Source of the DNA: Bacteroidota bacterium
GTDB taxonomy: Bacteria; Bacteroidota; Ignavibacteria; Kapaibacteriales; Kapaibacteriaceae
Reading direction: 5' to 3'
DNA: 64,000 nucleotides
Assembly (NCBI GenBank): GCA_018266735.1
Contig: JAFDZT010000004.1
Coordinates: 746,117-810,116, forward strand
Part shown: one piece after another, positions 10,021-19,159 of the stretch
Numbering within the stretch: position 1 is the stretch's first letter
How the letters are laid out: every line of letters begins with the position of its first letter
Program-made: the position numbers and the translations under genes
The notes under the pieces: model-generated
Seen by the model: only the letters and a program-made list of their open reading frames with translations
Told to the model about the DNA's origin: nothing
Database searches by the model: none

Positions 10021-10028
10021 CAAAAATA
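10021..10028 (-). promoter_or_regulatory. TAnnTTTG element immediately upstream of carA
   Basis: TATTTTTG on the minus strand, an exact TAnnTTTG match, separated from the carA ATG (10016) by TTCT. No clear -33 TTG is seen about 20 bases upstream. Transcription would begin at or next to the start codon. Confidence 0.5.
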
Positions 10029-10131
10029 CCGTTTCTATGCTATTTTGAATTCGTCGGGCTGGGTGCCCGACCCACACGAGGAGTTACTGCCTTCAGCACG
10101 CACGTTGCGCATCTCCGCCTTCAGCAAGAGT

Positions 10132-10147
10132 CCCGTCAGGTGACGGG
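10132..10147 (+). promoter_or_regulatory. Hairpin presenting the ribosome site of the HNH gene
   Basis: CCCGTC (10132-10137) pairs perfectly with GACGGG (10142-10147), leaving the loop AGGT. The only Shine-Dalgarno-like bases in front of the GTG start are AGG(T) in this loop. The stem ends one base before the first possible GTG (10149). A role in translational control is inference. Confidence 0.4.
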
Positions 10148-10151
10148 TGTG

Positions 10152-10664
10152 GTGTCGTCGCTCAATGCGAAAGTTTTGGTCCTGAACCAATCCTACGAAC
10201 CCATCTCGATCTGCTCCACGAAGAAAGCCATTATCCTCCTTCTGCTCACCAAAGCAGAGATGATCGAAGAGCGTTCGTCGCAGTCGATCCGCACCGTACG
10301 CACGCAGTTCGCCTTCCCAAGTGTGATCCGATTGAGTGCCTACCTTCGCGTCCCCTTCAAGAAGATCGAACTATCGCGCAAGAATATCTTGCGACGCGAC
10401 GGATTCCGATGTGTGTATTGTGGCACCACACAACCACCACTGACGGTGGATCATATCATTCCACGTTCGCGTGGCGGCGCCGACACGTGGGAGAACCTTG
10501 CCTGTGCGTGCAAACAGTGCAATAACCGCAAGGGCAATCGCACGCCGGAAGAAGCCAACATGCGCTTGCTGACACGTCCGCGCAAGCCGCATCACGTGAT
10601 GTTCTTGAAACATTACGTGGGCAAGATCGACGAGACGTGGCGACCGTATCTCTTCATGGATTGA
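10152..10664 (+). CDS. HNH endonuclease family protein
   Basis: A 170-residue protein. The N-terminal half starts SSLNAKVLVLNQSYEPISI, a conserved region of a widespread HNH family. The zinc-finger nuclease core is RRDGFRCVYCGTTQ, then LTVDHIIPRSRGG (catalytic His), then CACKQCNNRKGNRTPEEA, so two CxxC pairs and the N/H residues are intact. The product is probably a housekeeping HNH protein of unknown substrate rather than part of a restriction system, since no methylase or mobile-element gene is near. Starts are GTG at 10149 or 10152; upstream in-frame ATGs fall before the hairpin and over the carA promoter. The stop abuts the stop of the convergent gene. Confidence 0.85.
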   Translation: MSSLNAKVLVLNQSYEPISICSTKKAIILLLLTKAEMIEERSSQSIRTVRTQFAFPSVIRLSAYLRVPFKKIELSRKNILRRDGFRCVYCGTTQPPLTVDHIIPRSRGGADTWENLACACKQCNNRKGNRTPEEANMRLLTRPRKPHHVMFLKHYVGKIDETWRPYLFMD

Positions 10665-13559
10665 TCACTGCTTGACGAAGCGAAGCACCGACGTTCCCGC
10701 ACGTACGAGATAGATGCCTGCAGGGAACGAACTCGTGTCGATCACCGCATCCTTGCCGCCTTCTCCTACCGTTTGCGTGTGAATGATGCTTCCCTGCATG
10801 GTAGAGACCACAAGTGCGGTCGGCGCAAGGTCGTCACCCCAGCGTACGGTAAGATGGTCCTCTGCGGGATTCGGCGCGCACGTGATAGCAGTACTGCGCT
10901 CTTCGTCGACGCCGGTTGCGTGGAGAAGCTCGATACGGTACCACGGCGTTTTGTATTGCTGGGTGTTGACGGTGAACGTGAAGCGACCGCTGGTTGAGCG
11001 CGTTGGCTTGATCACGTCTGCTGTTGGTGCGCCGTCGGGACCGAGTGGACGGACGATCATGCTATCGGTCGCAGCGGTCAACGAGATCCGCACGGTCACA
11101 CCTTCCATTTGCACCGGACCCTTCCCCCACTGTGCAAGCTCTGTGTTCCCCGCATTCCACGTTGCACCTGTGTTCAACTGACGCGTGGCGATCGTGAGCA
11201 TGCTCGTCGATGCCTCCAAGATCGGGGCACTCGACGTCGACGCCAGCGTGATCGCCGTGTGCGGTGTACTGGTCGTTTGCTCGATGAGCACGCCGGGCAT
11301 TTGAACAACTTGTCCATTGAGCACACCGGTCAAGCTGATGAACTGCGGCGTTATCACTTGCAACACGCCGTCTTGCGCATTCCAGAAGATCTGTTCGTTC
11401 TCTGCATCAAGCGCACGAATGTCGATCATGTCTGCTGCAAGGGCGGACACTTCTCGATGTGGCAACAACGACTCTGTTGCTGCAGGCTTCAGTGCCGTCT
11501 CGACGCGACGGAACAACGGCAAGCGTCCATCAACAGGGGTCGACAGCGAATACAAGGCTGGAGAGTGAATGCGTGGGTACGTGAGCGCTTCCGTGGTGAG
11601 CTCGATCGTTGTCACCTTATCAGAGGTCTTCACAACACCATTTCTGAATGCAGCCGATGCTGATGGCATCAGCGAGAGAACGCCGGACTTGTTGACGATC
11701 TCCCAGACCATGTTCGAGTCGATGGACATTGCGCCGGCGATCGGACGATCGGTGAAGCTGCTCATGAACACGCCATCCCAATCTTGTAGTGCAGCATACG
11801 CCGGGAGATACGTCGCAACCTCGTTCTGGTAGTATCGCGGAAACTGAATGGCAGTGAAGTTGATCACAAACGGCTTCCCGGCGATACGTGCTTGCGAATA
11901 GTACGGCACGGTTCCACCATTGGGATTCACAAGGATCGAGCGCGCATTGCCTTGATAGTCGCTCATAGCTTGAATGTCGAGTTCTTCTGCCGCAGCCTGC
12001 TCCATGTACGAGACGGTGACCGTGGACGGAGCGATCAGCACATCGCTCTTGAGTGTATCACGAATGAGCTTCCGTATCGAACGGAAGTACTCTCGCATGC
12101 TCGTGAAGACGAACCCTGCCTGGTCCTTTGCACGCGTGGGTGATGTTTGTTCTGCCCAGATCTGATCGCGACGGATGGTGCGGTTCTCGAGCGACTCACC
12201 GGGTTGCAATCCTTGATACGGCATCTCTTGCAAACGGACATCGTCGAGATAGACATCACCACTGTCCGCCCCCATCTGCATGGCCAATGCTCCACTTGTG
12301 GAGTCTGTGGACGTACCGGTGAAGATGTACTCGAAGCGCTTCCATGCTGACGTGAGACCAACGGTCTGCGAGAGACCATAGCTGTTGTACGGATAGCCAT
12401 TGTTGTAGAGATACAACGACATGTTCCGGCTTCCACGCTGCGTTGACGTCTTCGCATAGAACGAAAGCTTGTACTTGTGCAGACGCTTCACCATTGGAAG
12501 GTTCTGATACAACTGTATAGTGTATTGATTCGCCGGCGTTGCCAGTTTACCGATCCGTATGCGCAACGCCGTGGACCCTTCCACCTTATCGGCATCGCTG
12601 TTCTGCATCAATGCCTGAGCACCTTGCTGCGTCCCCACAGCAAGGGCCCATGCGGCACTGAACGGATCTTCGAATCCACCATTCCGAAGGATGTTCGACG
12701 TATCGGTAACGGTCGTGCTCCACGCGCGCTGCACATCTGCAGAGGATGCGTACCCAAGAGTTCGCAGGTATGCATGGAAGACAGAGTCCATCGTGCGGAG
12801 ATGTTGCGACCCCACATACGATGTACCACCCTGCCGATTCGGTCGCACCACGTCCTGCGAATACATCCAGTTGTTCATCAATGAATTCTCGTCAGTCGCC
12901 ACCAAGTATGCGATCGCATGTTCATCCTTGTACGCCGTGCCGGTGTAGGGATTCACATGCTCCAACAACAGCTTTGCATACCGGCGCACGACGCGCTGAA
13001 GCTGTGCATCAAAGAACAGCGGGATCTTGGAACCCCAGCCAACAGAATCCGGTTGTCGCACCCCATCATCCACGCGGGGCTGAAAGATGCTGGTGATGGG
13101 TAGGACAACGTAGACCCCATTCAGCTTGAGTTGATAGATGAACCAATCAAGTTTCTTCATCTGAACGCTGCTCAACGCCGTTGTCTTCGTATCGGTGGCG
13201 AGAATACTACCGCCTTCCCACCAAGAGATATCAAGGGTATTCAAACGCACGGCATTGAATCCGAGCTGACGTAGACGCGTTGCCATCTTGATCGACTGCA
13301 TGCTGTCCGGAAACGCCCCACTCCACTGAATGGTCGTCCCCCACAGTCGGAGACGAGTTCCATCGCTGAAGACAAAGTGTCCGTCCTTCATTCCAACACG
13401 ACCCTTGCTCCCTGCCGCCTCACCGAGCTTGGGCGACAACGGTGACTCGATCGTGATATCATCCGGGAAGGAGAAGTTGTACGGTGAGACCAGTGGTTGT
13501 GCCGATGCAGCACAAGCCCCGGCGATGAGGAGTGCGAGAACAGTGGAACGTAGTGTCAT
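10665..13559 (-). CDS. Secreted glycosidase-like protein with CBM-type domain and T9SS sorting domain
   Basis: A 964-residue protein with a Sec signal peptide (MTLRSTVLALLIAGACAASAQ). Residues about 45-300 resemble clan GH-A (GH5-like) hydrolases: DGTRLRLWGTTIQW, QLGFNAVRLNTLD, and a possible acid/base glutamate in ATDENSLMNNW. A jelly-roll carbohydrate-binding-like domain follows (ILRNGGFEDPFSAAW ... SGDVYLDDVRLQ), typical of CBM4/9-like modules. The last ~75 residues (CAPNPAEDHLTVRWGDD ... GIYLVRAGTSVLRFVKQ) are a type A T9SS sorting domain. It is the last gene of a DUF1800-DUF1501 cluster with a 7-base gap. The substrate cannot be assigned. Confidence 0.8.
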   Translation of the reverse strand: MTLRSTVLALLIAGACAASAQPLVSPYNFSFPDDITIESPLSPKLGEAAGSKGRVGMKDGHFVFSDGTRLRLWGTTIQWSGAFPDSMQSIKMATRLRQLGFNAVRLNTLDISWWEGGSILATDTKTTALSSVQMKKLDWFIYQLKLNGVYVVLPITSIFQPRVDDGVRQPDSVGWGSKIPLFFDAQLQRVVRRYAKLLLEHVNPYTGTAYKDEHAIAYLVATDENSLMNNWMYSQDVVRPNRQGGTSYVGSQHLRTMDSVFHAYLRTLGYASSADVQRAWSTTVTDTSNILRNGGFEDPFSAAWALAVGTQQGAQALMQNSDADKVEGSTALRIRIGKLATPANQYTIQLYQNLPMVKRLHKYKLSFYAKTSTQRGSRNMSLYLYNNGYPYNSYGLSQTVGLTSAWKRFEYIFTGTSTDSTSGALAMQMGADSGDVYLDDVRLQEMPYQGLQPGESLENRTIRRDQIWAEQTSPTRAKDQAGFVFTSMREYFRSIRKLIRDTLKSDVLIAPSTVTVSYMEQAAAEELDIQAMSDYQGNARSILVNPNGGTVPYYSQARIAGKPFVINFTAIQFPRYYQNEVATYLPAYAALQDWDGVFMSSFTDRPIAGAMSIDSNMVWEIVNKSGVLSLMPSASAAFRNGVVKTSDKVTTIELTTEALTYPRIHSPALYSLSTPVDGRLPLFRRVETALKPAATESLLPHREVSALAADMIDIRALDAENEQIFWNAQDGVLQVITPQFISLTGVLNGQVVQMPGVLIEQTTSTPHTAITLASTSSAPILEASTSMLTIATRQLNTGATWNAGNTELAQWGKGPVQMEGVTVRISLTAATDSMIVRPLGPDGAPTADVIKPTRSTSGRFTFTVNTQQYKTPWYRIELLHATGVDEERSTAITCAPNPAEDHLTVRWGDDLAPTALVVSTMQGSIIHTQTVGEGGKDAVIDTSSFPAGIYLVRAGTSVLRFVKQ

Positions 13560-13566
13560 GGTACTC

Positions 13567-15129
13567 TTAGCGTGTTACTGTCAGAATGGAATTCACCACG
13601 GCCCGATCTGCACGCAGGGTGAGCACATAGGTGGAAGGCGGCAAGGCGGAAACATCGATGGTGGCACGTCCGTCCGCCGCCGATGCGGCCTGCGCATGCA
13701 GGAGTCGACCTTGCATGTCGTGCACCTCGATGGTCACAGCGCTCGCTTGCTGTGCATCGAAGGACACAGTGGCCATGGTCGATGCCGGATTGGGCGACAC
13801 CTGCACGAGCATTGGTGCAGACGATGTCTCACGCACCGAGACGGGTGCACTCTTGAAAAGCGGCAGTGCAGACTTGGAGAAGTCCTTGAAGAGAACGCTC
13901 TGCGCCGTGGACGACTGTGTGGCGAACCACTGCAAGAGCACGGATGCATAGACGTTGTGGAAGTCGTTCTCCATCAGCAGATCACCACGATCGTCAAGCT
14001 CCGTCAGATTCGGGTCCTTGCCGAACATCTGCCCGCCGCGCACATCATTGCCGAACACGAACAGTGGTGCTGCCGTACCGTGGTCCGTGCCTTGAGAGCC
14101 GTTCTCGGCAACACGTCTGCCGAATTCGCTGAACGTCATCCCTGCCACCTTGTCCGCCAATCCTTGCTTGCGCATGTCCTGCATGAACATCGAAACGGCA
14201 TCGCCAAGCTGTTGAAGGAGTCGTGCATGCTGTCCGTTCACACCACCCTGATCTGCATGCGTGTCGAAGGTGTTGCCGGTGTACGACACCAGATAGATGC
14301 GCGTGCTCAATCCACCAGAGATGAGTTGCGAGACGATCTTGAGTTTCGAGGCAAGATCGGTCTGCGGATACGTAACGGTGTTGGTGCCTTTGTCGGCCGC
14401 CGACTTCACCACCTTGGCATAGACATCGGCGCTGCGGGCAATGGTGCGCATGAAGGCCACTTCATTTCCGGCAGGCGTATTCCCTTGGTCGCTCGACGGT
14501 ACTTCTTCGCTCACACCGGAGTTCACCAACCGATAGAATTCGTCAGGGTCACGGAACGAAACGCCCATTGGACCTTTGTTGCCGAGCAATCCGAGCGATA
14601 AGCTCGTACCGATCTGAATGGCCAACGGATTGGCCGGCAGTGTGGTCGGGAAGTCCGGCGCCATGGTCTCGAGATATCGCCCCACCCAACCGGTGCCGGC
14701 GAACACGTCGGCATCTGTGGCCGTGAGCCAAATGTCGGTGCCACGGAAATGCGAACGATCCGGATTCGGATACGTCACCCCTTGCACCACGGCCATCGAA
14801 CCATCGTTGTAGAGATCCCGAAACCCCGAGAGCGCGGGATGCCATCCCAACGTATCCGTGATCTTGAGGGTATCCTTGGCGGCAATGGAGATCGTGGGTC
14901 GGCTTGCATAGTACACGGGATCCGTGAACGGGACCACGGTGTTGAGTCCGTCGTTCCCGCCCGGCAATTGGATCAACACCAGGATCCGGTCCGTTGCCTC
15001 CAGCAATTGCTGCAACTGCGCATCAACGCCTGCAAGCGCACGCACGGAAACATTACCGATGATGTTCGGAAGGGTGGCAAGGGCAAGACCGGTCTTGCCA
15101 ACGCGAGCGATGAATCTTCTTCTGTCCAT
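13567..15129 (-). CDS. DUF1501 family protein with Tat-like signal and T9SS sorting domain
   Basis: A 520-residue DUF1501 protein (sulfatase-fold relatives of unknown function). The N-terminus MDRRRFIARVGKTGLALATLP is a twin-arginine-type signal. The core has LVLIQLPGGNDGLNTVVPF, RSHFRGTDIW, MTFSEFGRRVAENGSQGTDHGTA. The end (VSPNPASTMATVSFDAQQ ... LPPSTYVLTLRADRAVVNSILTVTR) is a T9SS sorting domain. DUF1501 genes are regularly paired with DUF1800 genes, and the partner lies 10 bases upstream here. A GGAG ribosome site precedes the ATG. Combined Tat export and T9SS sorting is unusual. Confidence 0.9.
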   Translation of the reverse strand: MDRRRFIARVGKTGLALATLPNIIGNVSVRALAGVDAQLQQLLEATDRILVLIQLPGGNDGLNTVVPFTDPVYYASRPTISIAAKDTLKITDTLGWHPALSGFRDLYNDGSMAVVQGVTYPNPDRSHFRGTDIWLTATDADVFAGTGWVGRYLETMAPDFPTTLPANPLAIQIGTSLSLGLLGNKGPMGVSFRDPDEFYRLVNSGVSEEVPSSDQGNTPAGNEVAFMRTIARSADVYAKVVKSAADKGTNTVTYPQTDLASKLKIVSQLISGGLSTRIYLVSYTGNTFDTHADQGGVNGQHARLLQQLGDAVSMFMQDMRKQGLADKVAGMTFSEFGRRVAENGSQGTDHGTAAPLFVFGNDVRGGQMFGKDPNLTELDDRGDLLMENDFHNVYASVLLQWFATQSSTAQSVLFKDFSKSALPLFKSAPVSVRETSSAPMLVQVSPNPASTMATVSFDAQQASAVTIEVHDMQGRLLHAQAASAADGRATIDVSALPPSTYVLTLRADRAVVNSILTVTR

Positions 15130-15139
15130 GGTGTGCTCC

Positions 15140-16537
15140 TTACATCAACTGGAATTCGGGCATACGAACGACGGCCTGCAAGAACAGGCGCAGATAGGTT
15201 GGTGCGAAGGCCGCATCGATCGTCCACTCATAGTCCGGACGTGATTGCAGCAAGATCTCTTTCAATACCGCCCGTTGCTCTGTTGTGATGGGCACGGGCA
15301 ACAGATAGGTGGCAAGCGCATCGACAACGGCCACAGGGTCGTTGGGTGCCGTGCACACCTTCTTGACAAGGGCCACAAGATCGGGCGTGATGGCCTTGCC
15401 TGACGTGTCCTTGATCTGCGTTCCATCCGTGGTCTTGCCGTTCACGAGGTTCTCGCCAAATCGCTGACGGGATGGGAACGTACTGCTAGTGATCCAGGCA
15501 TGATGCCCCTTCCACCCTTCCACCGTTGGCGGATAGAAGAGCTCCTGATTCAACTTCGCCATCGACGAGACCACAAGGTCGCGCTGCATGGTGGTATAGT
15601 TGAGCGAGGTGGCAAGGCCAAGCACGAGATCGGCAGGTGCCTTGATCAAGGCGCCACGTACCGTGGCATCGTGGAAGAGTTCCGAAGAGAGCAACGTCTG
15701 CAACACCGGCTTGATCACGAAATTCTTTGCCGTGATCTCGGCCGCCAGAGCCGTGATGGCCTCATCGCTTGGATAGTACTGCACGAACGTGCGCAAGAGC
15801 TTTGTGGCCAGGAATCGCGCACAGGCAGGTTGTGCCAGGGTGAGGCGAACGACGTCTTCATACGTCCACGGACCTGTTTGACCGAAGATCGTCTTCTCGC
15901 CAAGGTCTGAGAGCTGTGCGGTGTAGGTGCCGTTCAAACCACTGATGCGCCATCCCGTGAAAGCTCTTGCTGCCTCCACGATATCGCGTTCCGTGTAGTT
16001 GCCCACGCCAAGCGAGAACAATTCGAACCACTCACGTGCGAAGTTCTCGTTGGGATTTCCCTTGACGCTCAAGTTGCCATTGAGGAAGATCAGCATGGCG
16101 GGATCGCTAACCATCTTCTTGGAGAAGTCTGCGAAGTCACCAAGGGCATACGTGCGTTGCAGTGCATTCTGGCGAATGCTGAACTGTCCGTAATAGACGG
16201 TGATATAGTCGGACGTGAAGTGATTGTGCCAGAACAGGACCATGCGTTCGCGCACGGACGGTTCGGTGATGAGCTTGTCGACCCACCACTGCTGCATTTC
16301 CGGCCAGCGCCGTGCCGCATCGGAGAACATGATGTTCGGATCGGGCGGTGTTGATGCCCAAGCAGGAAGCACGGGGTCGGTTCCCCGGTCCAGCAGCTCA
16401 CGTGCCGCCTCTGTCGGGGTCTTGCCCACCAAGGCCATGGCCCCATCATGCGTGGGATGCAACGTGGCTCTGCGTAGAAGGTGCAGAGCGTCCTCATAGG
16501 TAAGCGGTTGCGTTCTGGGTGAGAGGTCAGTTGCCAC
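15140..16537 (-). CDS. DUF1800 family protein
   Basis: A 465-residue DUF1800 protein, function unknown. Typical motifs: YEDALHLLRRATLHPT at the N-terminus, MVLFWHNHFTSDY, NFAREWFELFSLGVGNYTERDI and the C-terminal VEGWKGHHAWI. The start is the GTG at 16537, with GGAGG just upstream; a longer frame to 16633 would run over the divergent promoter. No signal peptide is obvious, unlike its DUF1501 partner. Upstream, TATGTTTT (16575-16568, minus) is a one-mismatch TAnnTTTG element. First gene of a three-gene minus-strand cluster. Confidence 0.88.
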   Translation of the reverse strand: MATDLSPRTQPLTYEDALHLLRRATLHPTHDGAMALVGKTPTEAARELLDRGTDPVLPAWASTPPDPNIMFSDAARRWPEMQQWWVDKLITEPSVRERMVLFWHNHFTSDYITVYYGQFSIRQNALQRTYALGDFADFSKKMVSDPAMLIFLNGNLSVKGNPNENFAREWFELFSLGVGNYTERDIVEAARAFTGWRISGLNGTYTAQLSDLGEKTIFGQTGPWTYEDVVRLTLAQPACARFLATKLLRTFVQYYPSDEAITALAAEITAKNFVIKPVLQTLLSSELFHDATVRGALIKAPADLVLGLATSLNYTTMQRDLVVSSMAKLNQELFYPPTVEGWKGHHAWITSSTFPSRQRFGENLVNGKTTDGTQIKDTSGKAITPDLVALVKKVCTAPNDPVAVVDALATYLLPVPITTEQRAVLKEILLQSRPDYEWTIDAAFAPTYLRLFLQAVVRMPEFQLM

Positions 16538-16603
16538 GAATCCTCCGAATTGAAACTCCGATCCCCGAAAACATAACGAAGAAATCTCGAATAGCGGACT
16601 TCG

Positions 16604-16611
16604 TAGATTTG
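16604..16611 (+). promoter_or_regulatory. TAnnTTTG element upstream of the yfhO-like gene
   Basis: TAGATTTG on the plus strand matches the TAnnTTTG -7 element exactly and would give a leader of about 30 bases before the ATG at 16649, which has AAAGGA 6 bases upstream. A -33 TTG is not evident. Confidence 0.45.
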
Positions 16612-16648
16612 TCGGTACTGCCCACGAATGCATTTCTAAAGGACGTCC

Positions 16649-19159
16649 ATGGCAACGGTCAAATCAGGGTCTTCGACAGGTCTCCACATTTCGGATAGCA
16701 TGCGCGACGTGATCGCTTGTGTGAGCATCCTCCTTTCGGTGTTCATCTTCTTCGGAGATGCCATCTTCGGTGGGAAGAGCTTTCTCGGAGAAAGCGATAA
16801 CGTGGCCTTCCTGAGTTTTGTCCCCTATCTCGACCAAGCCAAGGCCACAGGTGAGTTCCCGCTCTGGGTGCCCTACATCTTTAGCGGCATGCCGTCGCTC
16901 GCATCCTTCCTTGCCGCCGGCGATCGATCGTGGGACATCGTCTCGAAAGTGATCTTTGCCTTTCCGCGCGCCGTTGGCGATCTCTTCTCGAACGACACCG
17001 GTCGCCTGGCCATGTGGTACGCCATCTACGGCATGGGAATGTATGCCCTGATGCGCAGCAAGAAGCAACGTCGCGACATTGCCACCTTCGTGGCCCTTGC
17101 CGGTATCTTCTCGACGTGGGTGATCACATGGGTAATGATCGGTCACTCCACCAAGCCCGTGTCCTTTGCAAGCTTGCCCTTCATCCTTCTTGCCCTTGAA
17201 CGCATCCGCACGAGATTCTCCTTCCTGAATCTGTTCCTGCTGACGATCCCGATGATCGTGCTCGTGAGCGCGACGCACCCGCAGATGATGTTCTATATCG
17301 GCTGTGCACTCGCTTTGTATCTGGCTGTCGAACTCGTGTTCCGTGCCATTGCCAAGGACAATGCCACGAGCGTGCTGCGAGCCGGCGGCGCCTTGGCCAT
17401 TGCAGGGACGCTGGCATTGGCAACGCATGCCGACATGTTCCTGGCCACACGCGAATACACGCCCTACTCCACACGCGGCTCGGCACCGATCGTGCAATCC
17501 GAGCGCAACAAGCAAGACCAAAGCGGTGGAAACGATTACGAGTACGCAACGAACTGGTCATTCAGTCCGGAAGAGATGATCACCTTCTTCGTTCCGAACT
17601 ACTATGGCTTCGGCAAGATGAAGATGGGACCTACCAAGCAACTGAGCATGATGTATTGGGGACAGATGCCCTTCACGGACGCGGCCAACTACATGGGCAT
17701 TGGCGTGTTGTTCCTTGCCATCGTCGGTGCATGGTGGCACCGACGGGATCCCTTCGTGGTCTTCCTCGTCATTCTTTCCGCCTTTTCCCTTCTCCTCTCC
17801 TTCGGGAAGAACTTCCCGTTGCTGTATGATGTGTTCTACAACTTCGTGCCCACGTTCAACAAGTTCCGTGCGCCGAACATCGCCTTGTGCTTGTTGCAAT
17901 TCGCAACACCTGTGCTTGCGGGCTATGGGTTGAGCAGCATCGTGGGATGGAGCGGTTCTGCAACGAAGGAGCAGAAGAGGTGGGGCCTTGGTCTGATGGC
18001 GGCGGGCGTGGCGTTCTTCCTCATCGGCGTGGTGTACACGAATATGTTCGAAGAGAGCTTCCGTGCCAGCGTTGCACAGTCGTTCCACGAGAAGATGCCG
18101 GACCGTGTGCCGGATGCTGCACAAGTGCCCGCATCGGCAACACAGCCGATGTTCGATGAGATGCAGAGCGACTGGATGGCCACCGGATTCCTTGCCATTC
18201 TCTTCGGCGCCGGCCTCTTCCTGATCGTGAACAAGAAGGTCTCCCCTGCCGTGGGCATGGGTGTGATGATCGTCTTGCTGGTGATCGACCTGTGGCGCGT
18301 GGATAAGCGCGGCTATGCACCGTCGAAAGAGAAGGTCGAGAAGACCGTGTTCCAGAAGACCGACGTGGTGGACTACATCAAGCAGGACCCGGGCGTCTTC
18401 CGCATTTGCGATCTCTCGCAAACACCGGCGAATGCATGGGCCTATCACTTCGTCGAGAACGTTCACGGCTATTCGTCAGCAAAGCTTCGCTCGTATCAAG
18501 ACATGTTCGATGTGGCCGGCAAGGGTGGCGGGTCGGTGATCGCCAATCCGTTCCTGTGGAATCTGCTGAATGTGAAGTACATCGTATCGGACCGACCCAT
18601 CTATGATGGTATTCAACCGGACTTCACGTCGCAGCAGACAGGACAGATCGTCTACAAGAACCGCGCTATGCTTCCACGTGCCTTCTTCGCCAACAGCGTC
18701 GTTGTTGAGCAGCAACCCATGAAGGTCCTCGAAGCACTTCGCGACGGCACCTTCGATCCGCGCGCCGTTGCCTACGTTCCCGAGCCGGTGAACGGTGTGC
18801 AGCCGATCGACTCTACACAGCCACCAACCGTTTCCATCACGGCACGCGGCAATCAACGTCTCACACTCAAGACCACGACATCTGCCTCCAACTTCCTTGT
18901 TGTGAGCGAGATGTACTATCCGGAGTGGCACGCCGTCATCGATGGCGCGGAAGTGCCGATCCACAAGACCGACCATATGCTTCGCGGCGTTGTTGTTCCT
19001 CCGGGAACCCATACCGTGGAGTTCTCATTCATCAGCCCGGCATTCGAACGCGGACGGAGCATCAGCATGGCTGCCAACGGGATCACCCTGTTGATCGGCG
19101 CCATCGGCATGGCCTTCTGGTTCATGCAGCGCAAGAAGAACGCGCAAGAGACCGTATGA
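16649..19159 (+). CDS. YfhO-family polytopic membrane protein
   Basis: An 836-residue integral membrane protein with more than ten hydrophobic segments in its first ~530 residues and a large C-terminal soluble domain, the architecture of bacterial YfhO proteins (GT-C-like, implicated in glycosylation of envelope polymers). Recognisable stretches are FLGESDNVAFLSFVPYLDQ, FPLWVPYIFSGMPSLASF and, late, EMYYPEWHAVIDGAEVPIHK then FISPAFERG. The end overlaps the next gene by ATGA, so the two are translationally coupled, and lysC follows. Substrate unknown; family assignment is by overall pattern. Confidence 0.85.
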   Translation: MATVKSGSSTGLHISDSMRDVIACVSILLSVFIFFGDAIFGGKSFLGESDNVAFLSFVPYLDQAKATGEFPLWVPYIFSGMPSLASFLAAGDRSWDIVSKVIFAFPRAVGDLFSNDTGRLAMWYAIYGMGMYALMRSKKQRRDIATFVALAGIFSTWVITWVMIGHSTKPVSFASLPFILLALERIRTRFSFLNLFLLTIPMIVLVSATHPQMMFYIGCALALYLAVELVFRAIAKDNATSVLRAGGALAIAGTLALATHADMFLATREYTPYSTRGSAPIVQSERNKQDQSGGNDYEYATNWSFSPEEMITFFVPNYYGFGKMKMGPTKQLSMMYWGQMPFTDAANYMGIGVLFLAIVGAWWHRRDPFVVFLVILSAFSLLLSFGKNFPLLYDVFYNFVPTFNKFRAPNIALCLLQFATPVLAGYGLSSIVGWSGSATKEQKRWGLGLMAAGVAFFLIGVVYTNMFEESFRASVAQSFHEKMPDRVPDAAQVPASATQPMFDEMQSDWMATGFLAILFGAGLFLIVNKKVSPAVGMGVMIVLLVIDLWRVDKRGYAPSKEKVEKTVFQKTDVVDYIKQDPGVFRICDLSQTPANAWAYHFVENVHGYSSAKLRSYQDMFDVAGKGGGSVIANPFLWNLLNVKYIVSDRPIYDGIQPDFTSQQTGQIVYKNRAMLPRAFFANSVVVEQQPMKVLEALRDGTFDPRAVAYVPEPVNGVQPIDSTQPPTVSITARGNQRLTLKTTTSASNFLVVSEMYYPEWHAVIDGAEVPIHKTDHMLRGVVVPPGTHTVEFSFISPAFERGRSISMAANGITLLIGAIGMAFWFMQRKKNAQETV

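Noticed and set aside
9834-10151. Longer N-terminus for the HNH protein
   Set aside because: The upstream frame crosses the carA start and promoter, codes for no recognisable sequence, and family homology begins at SSLNAKVLVLNQSYEP.
10152-10664. HNH gene as part of a restriction or anti-phage system
   Set aside because: No methylase, helicase or other defence gene lies nearby, and the neighbours are carA and a secreted glycosidase-like gene.
16538-16633. Longer start for the DUF1800 protein at 16633
   Set aside because: It would run over the divergent yfhO-like promoter and lacks a ribosome site, whereas GTG 16537 has GGAGG.
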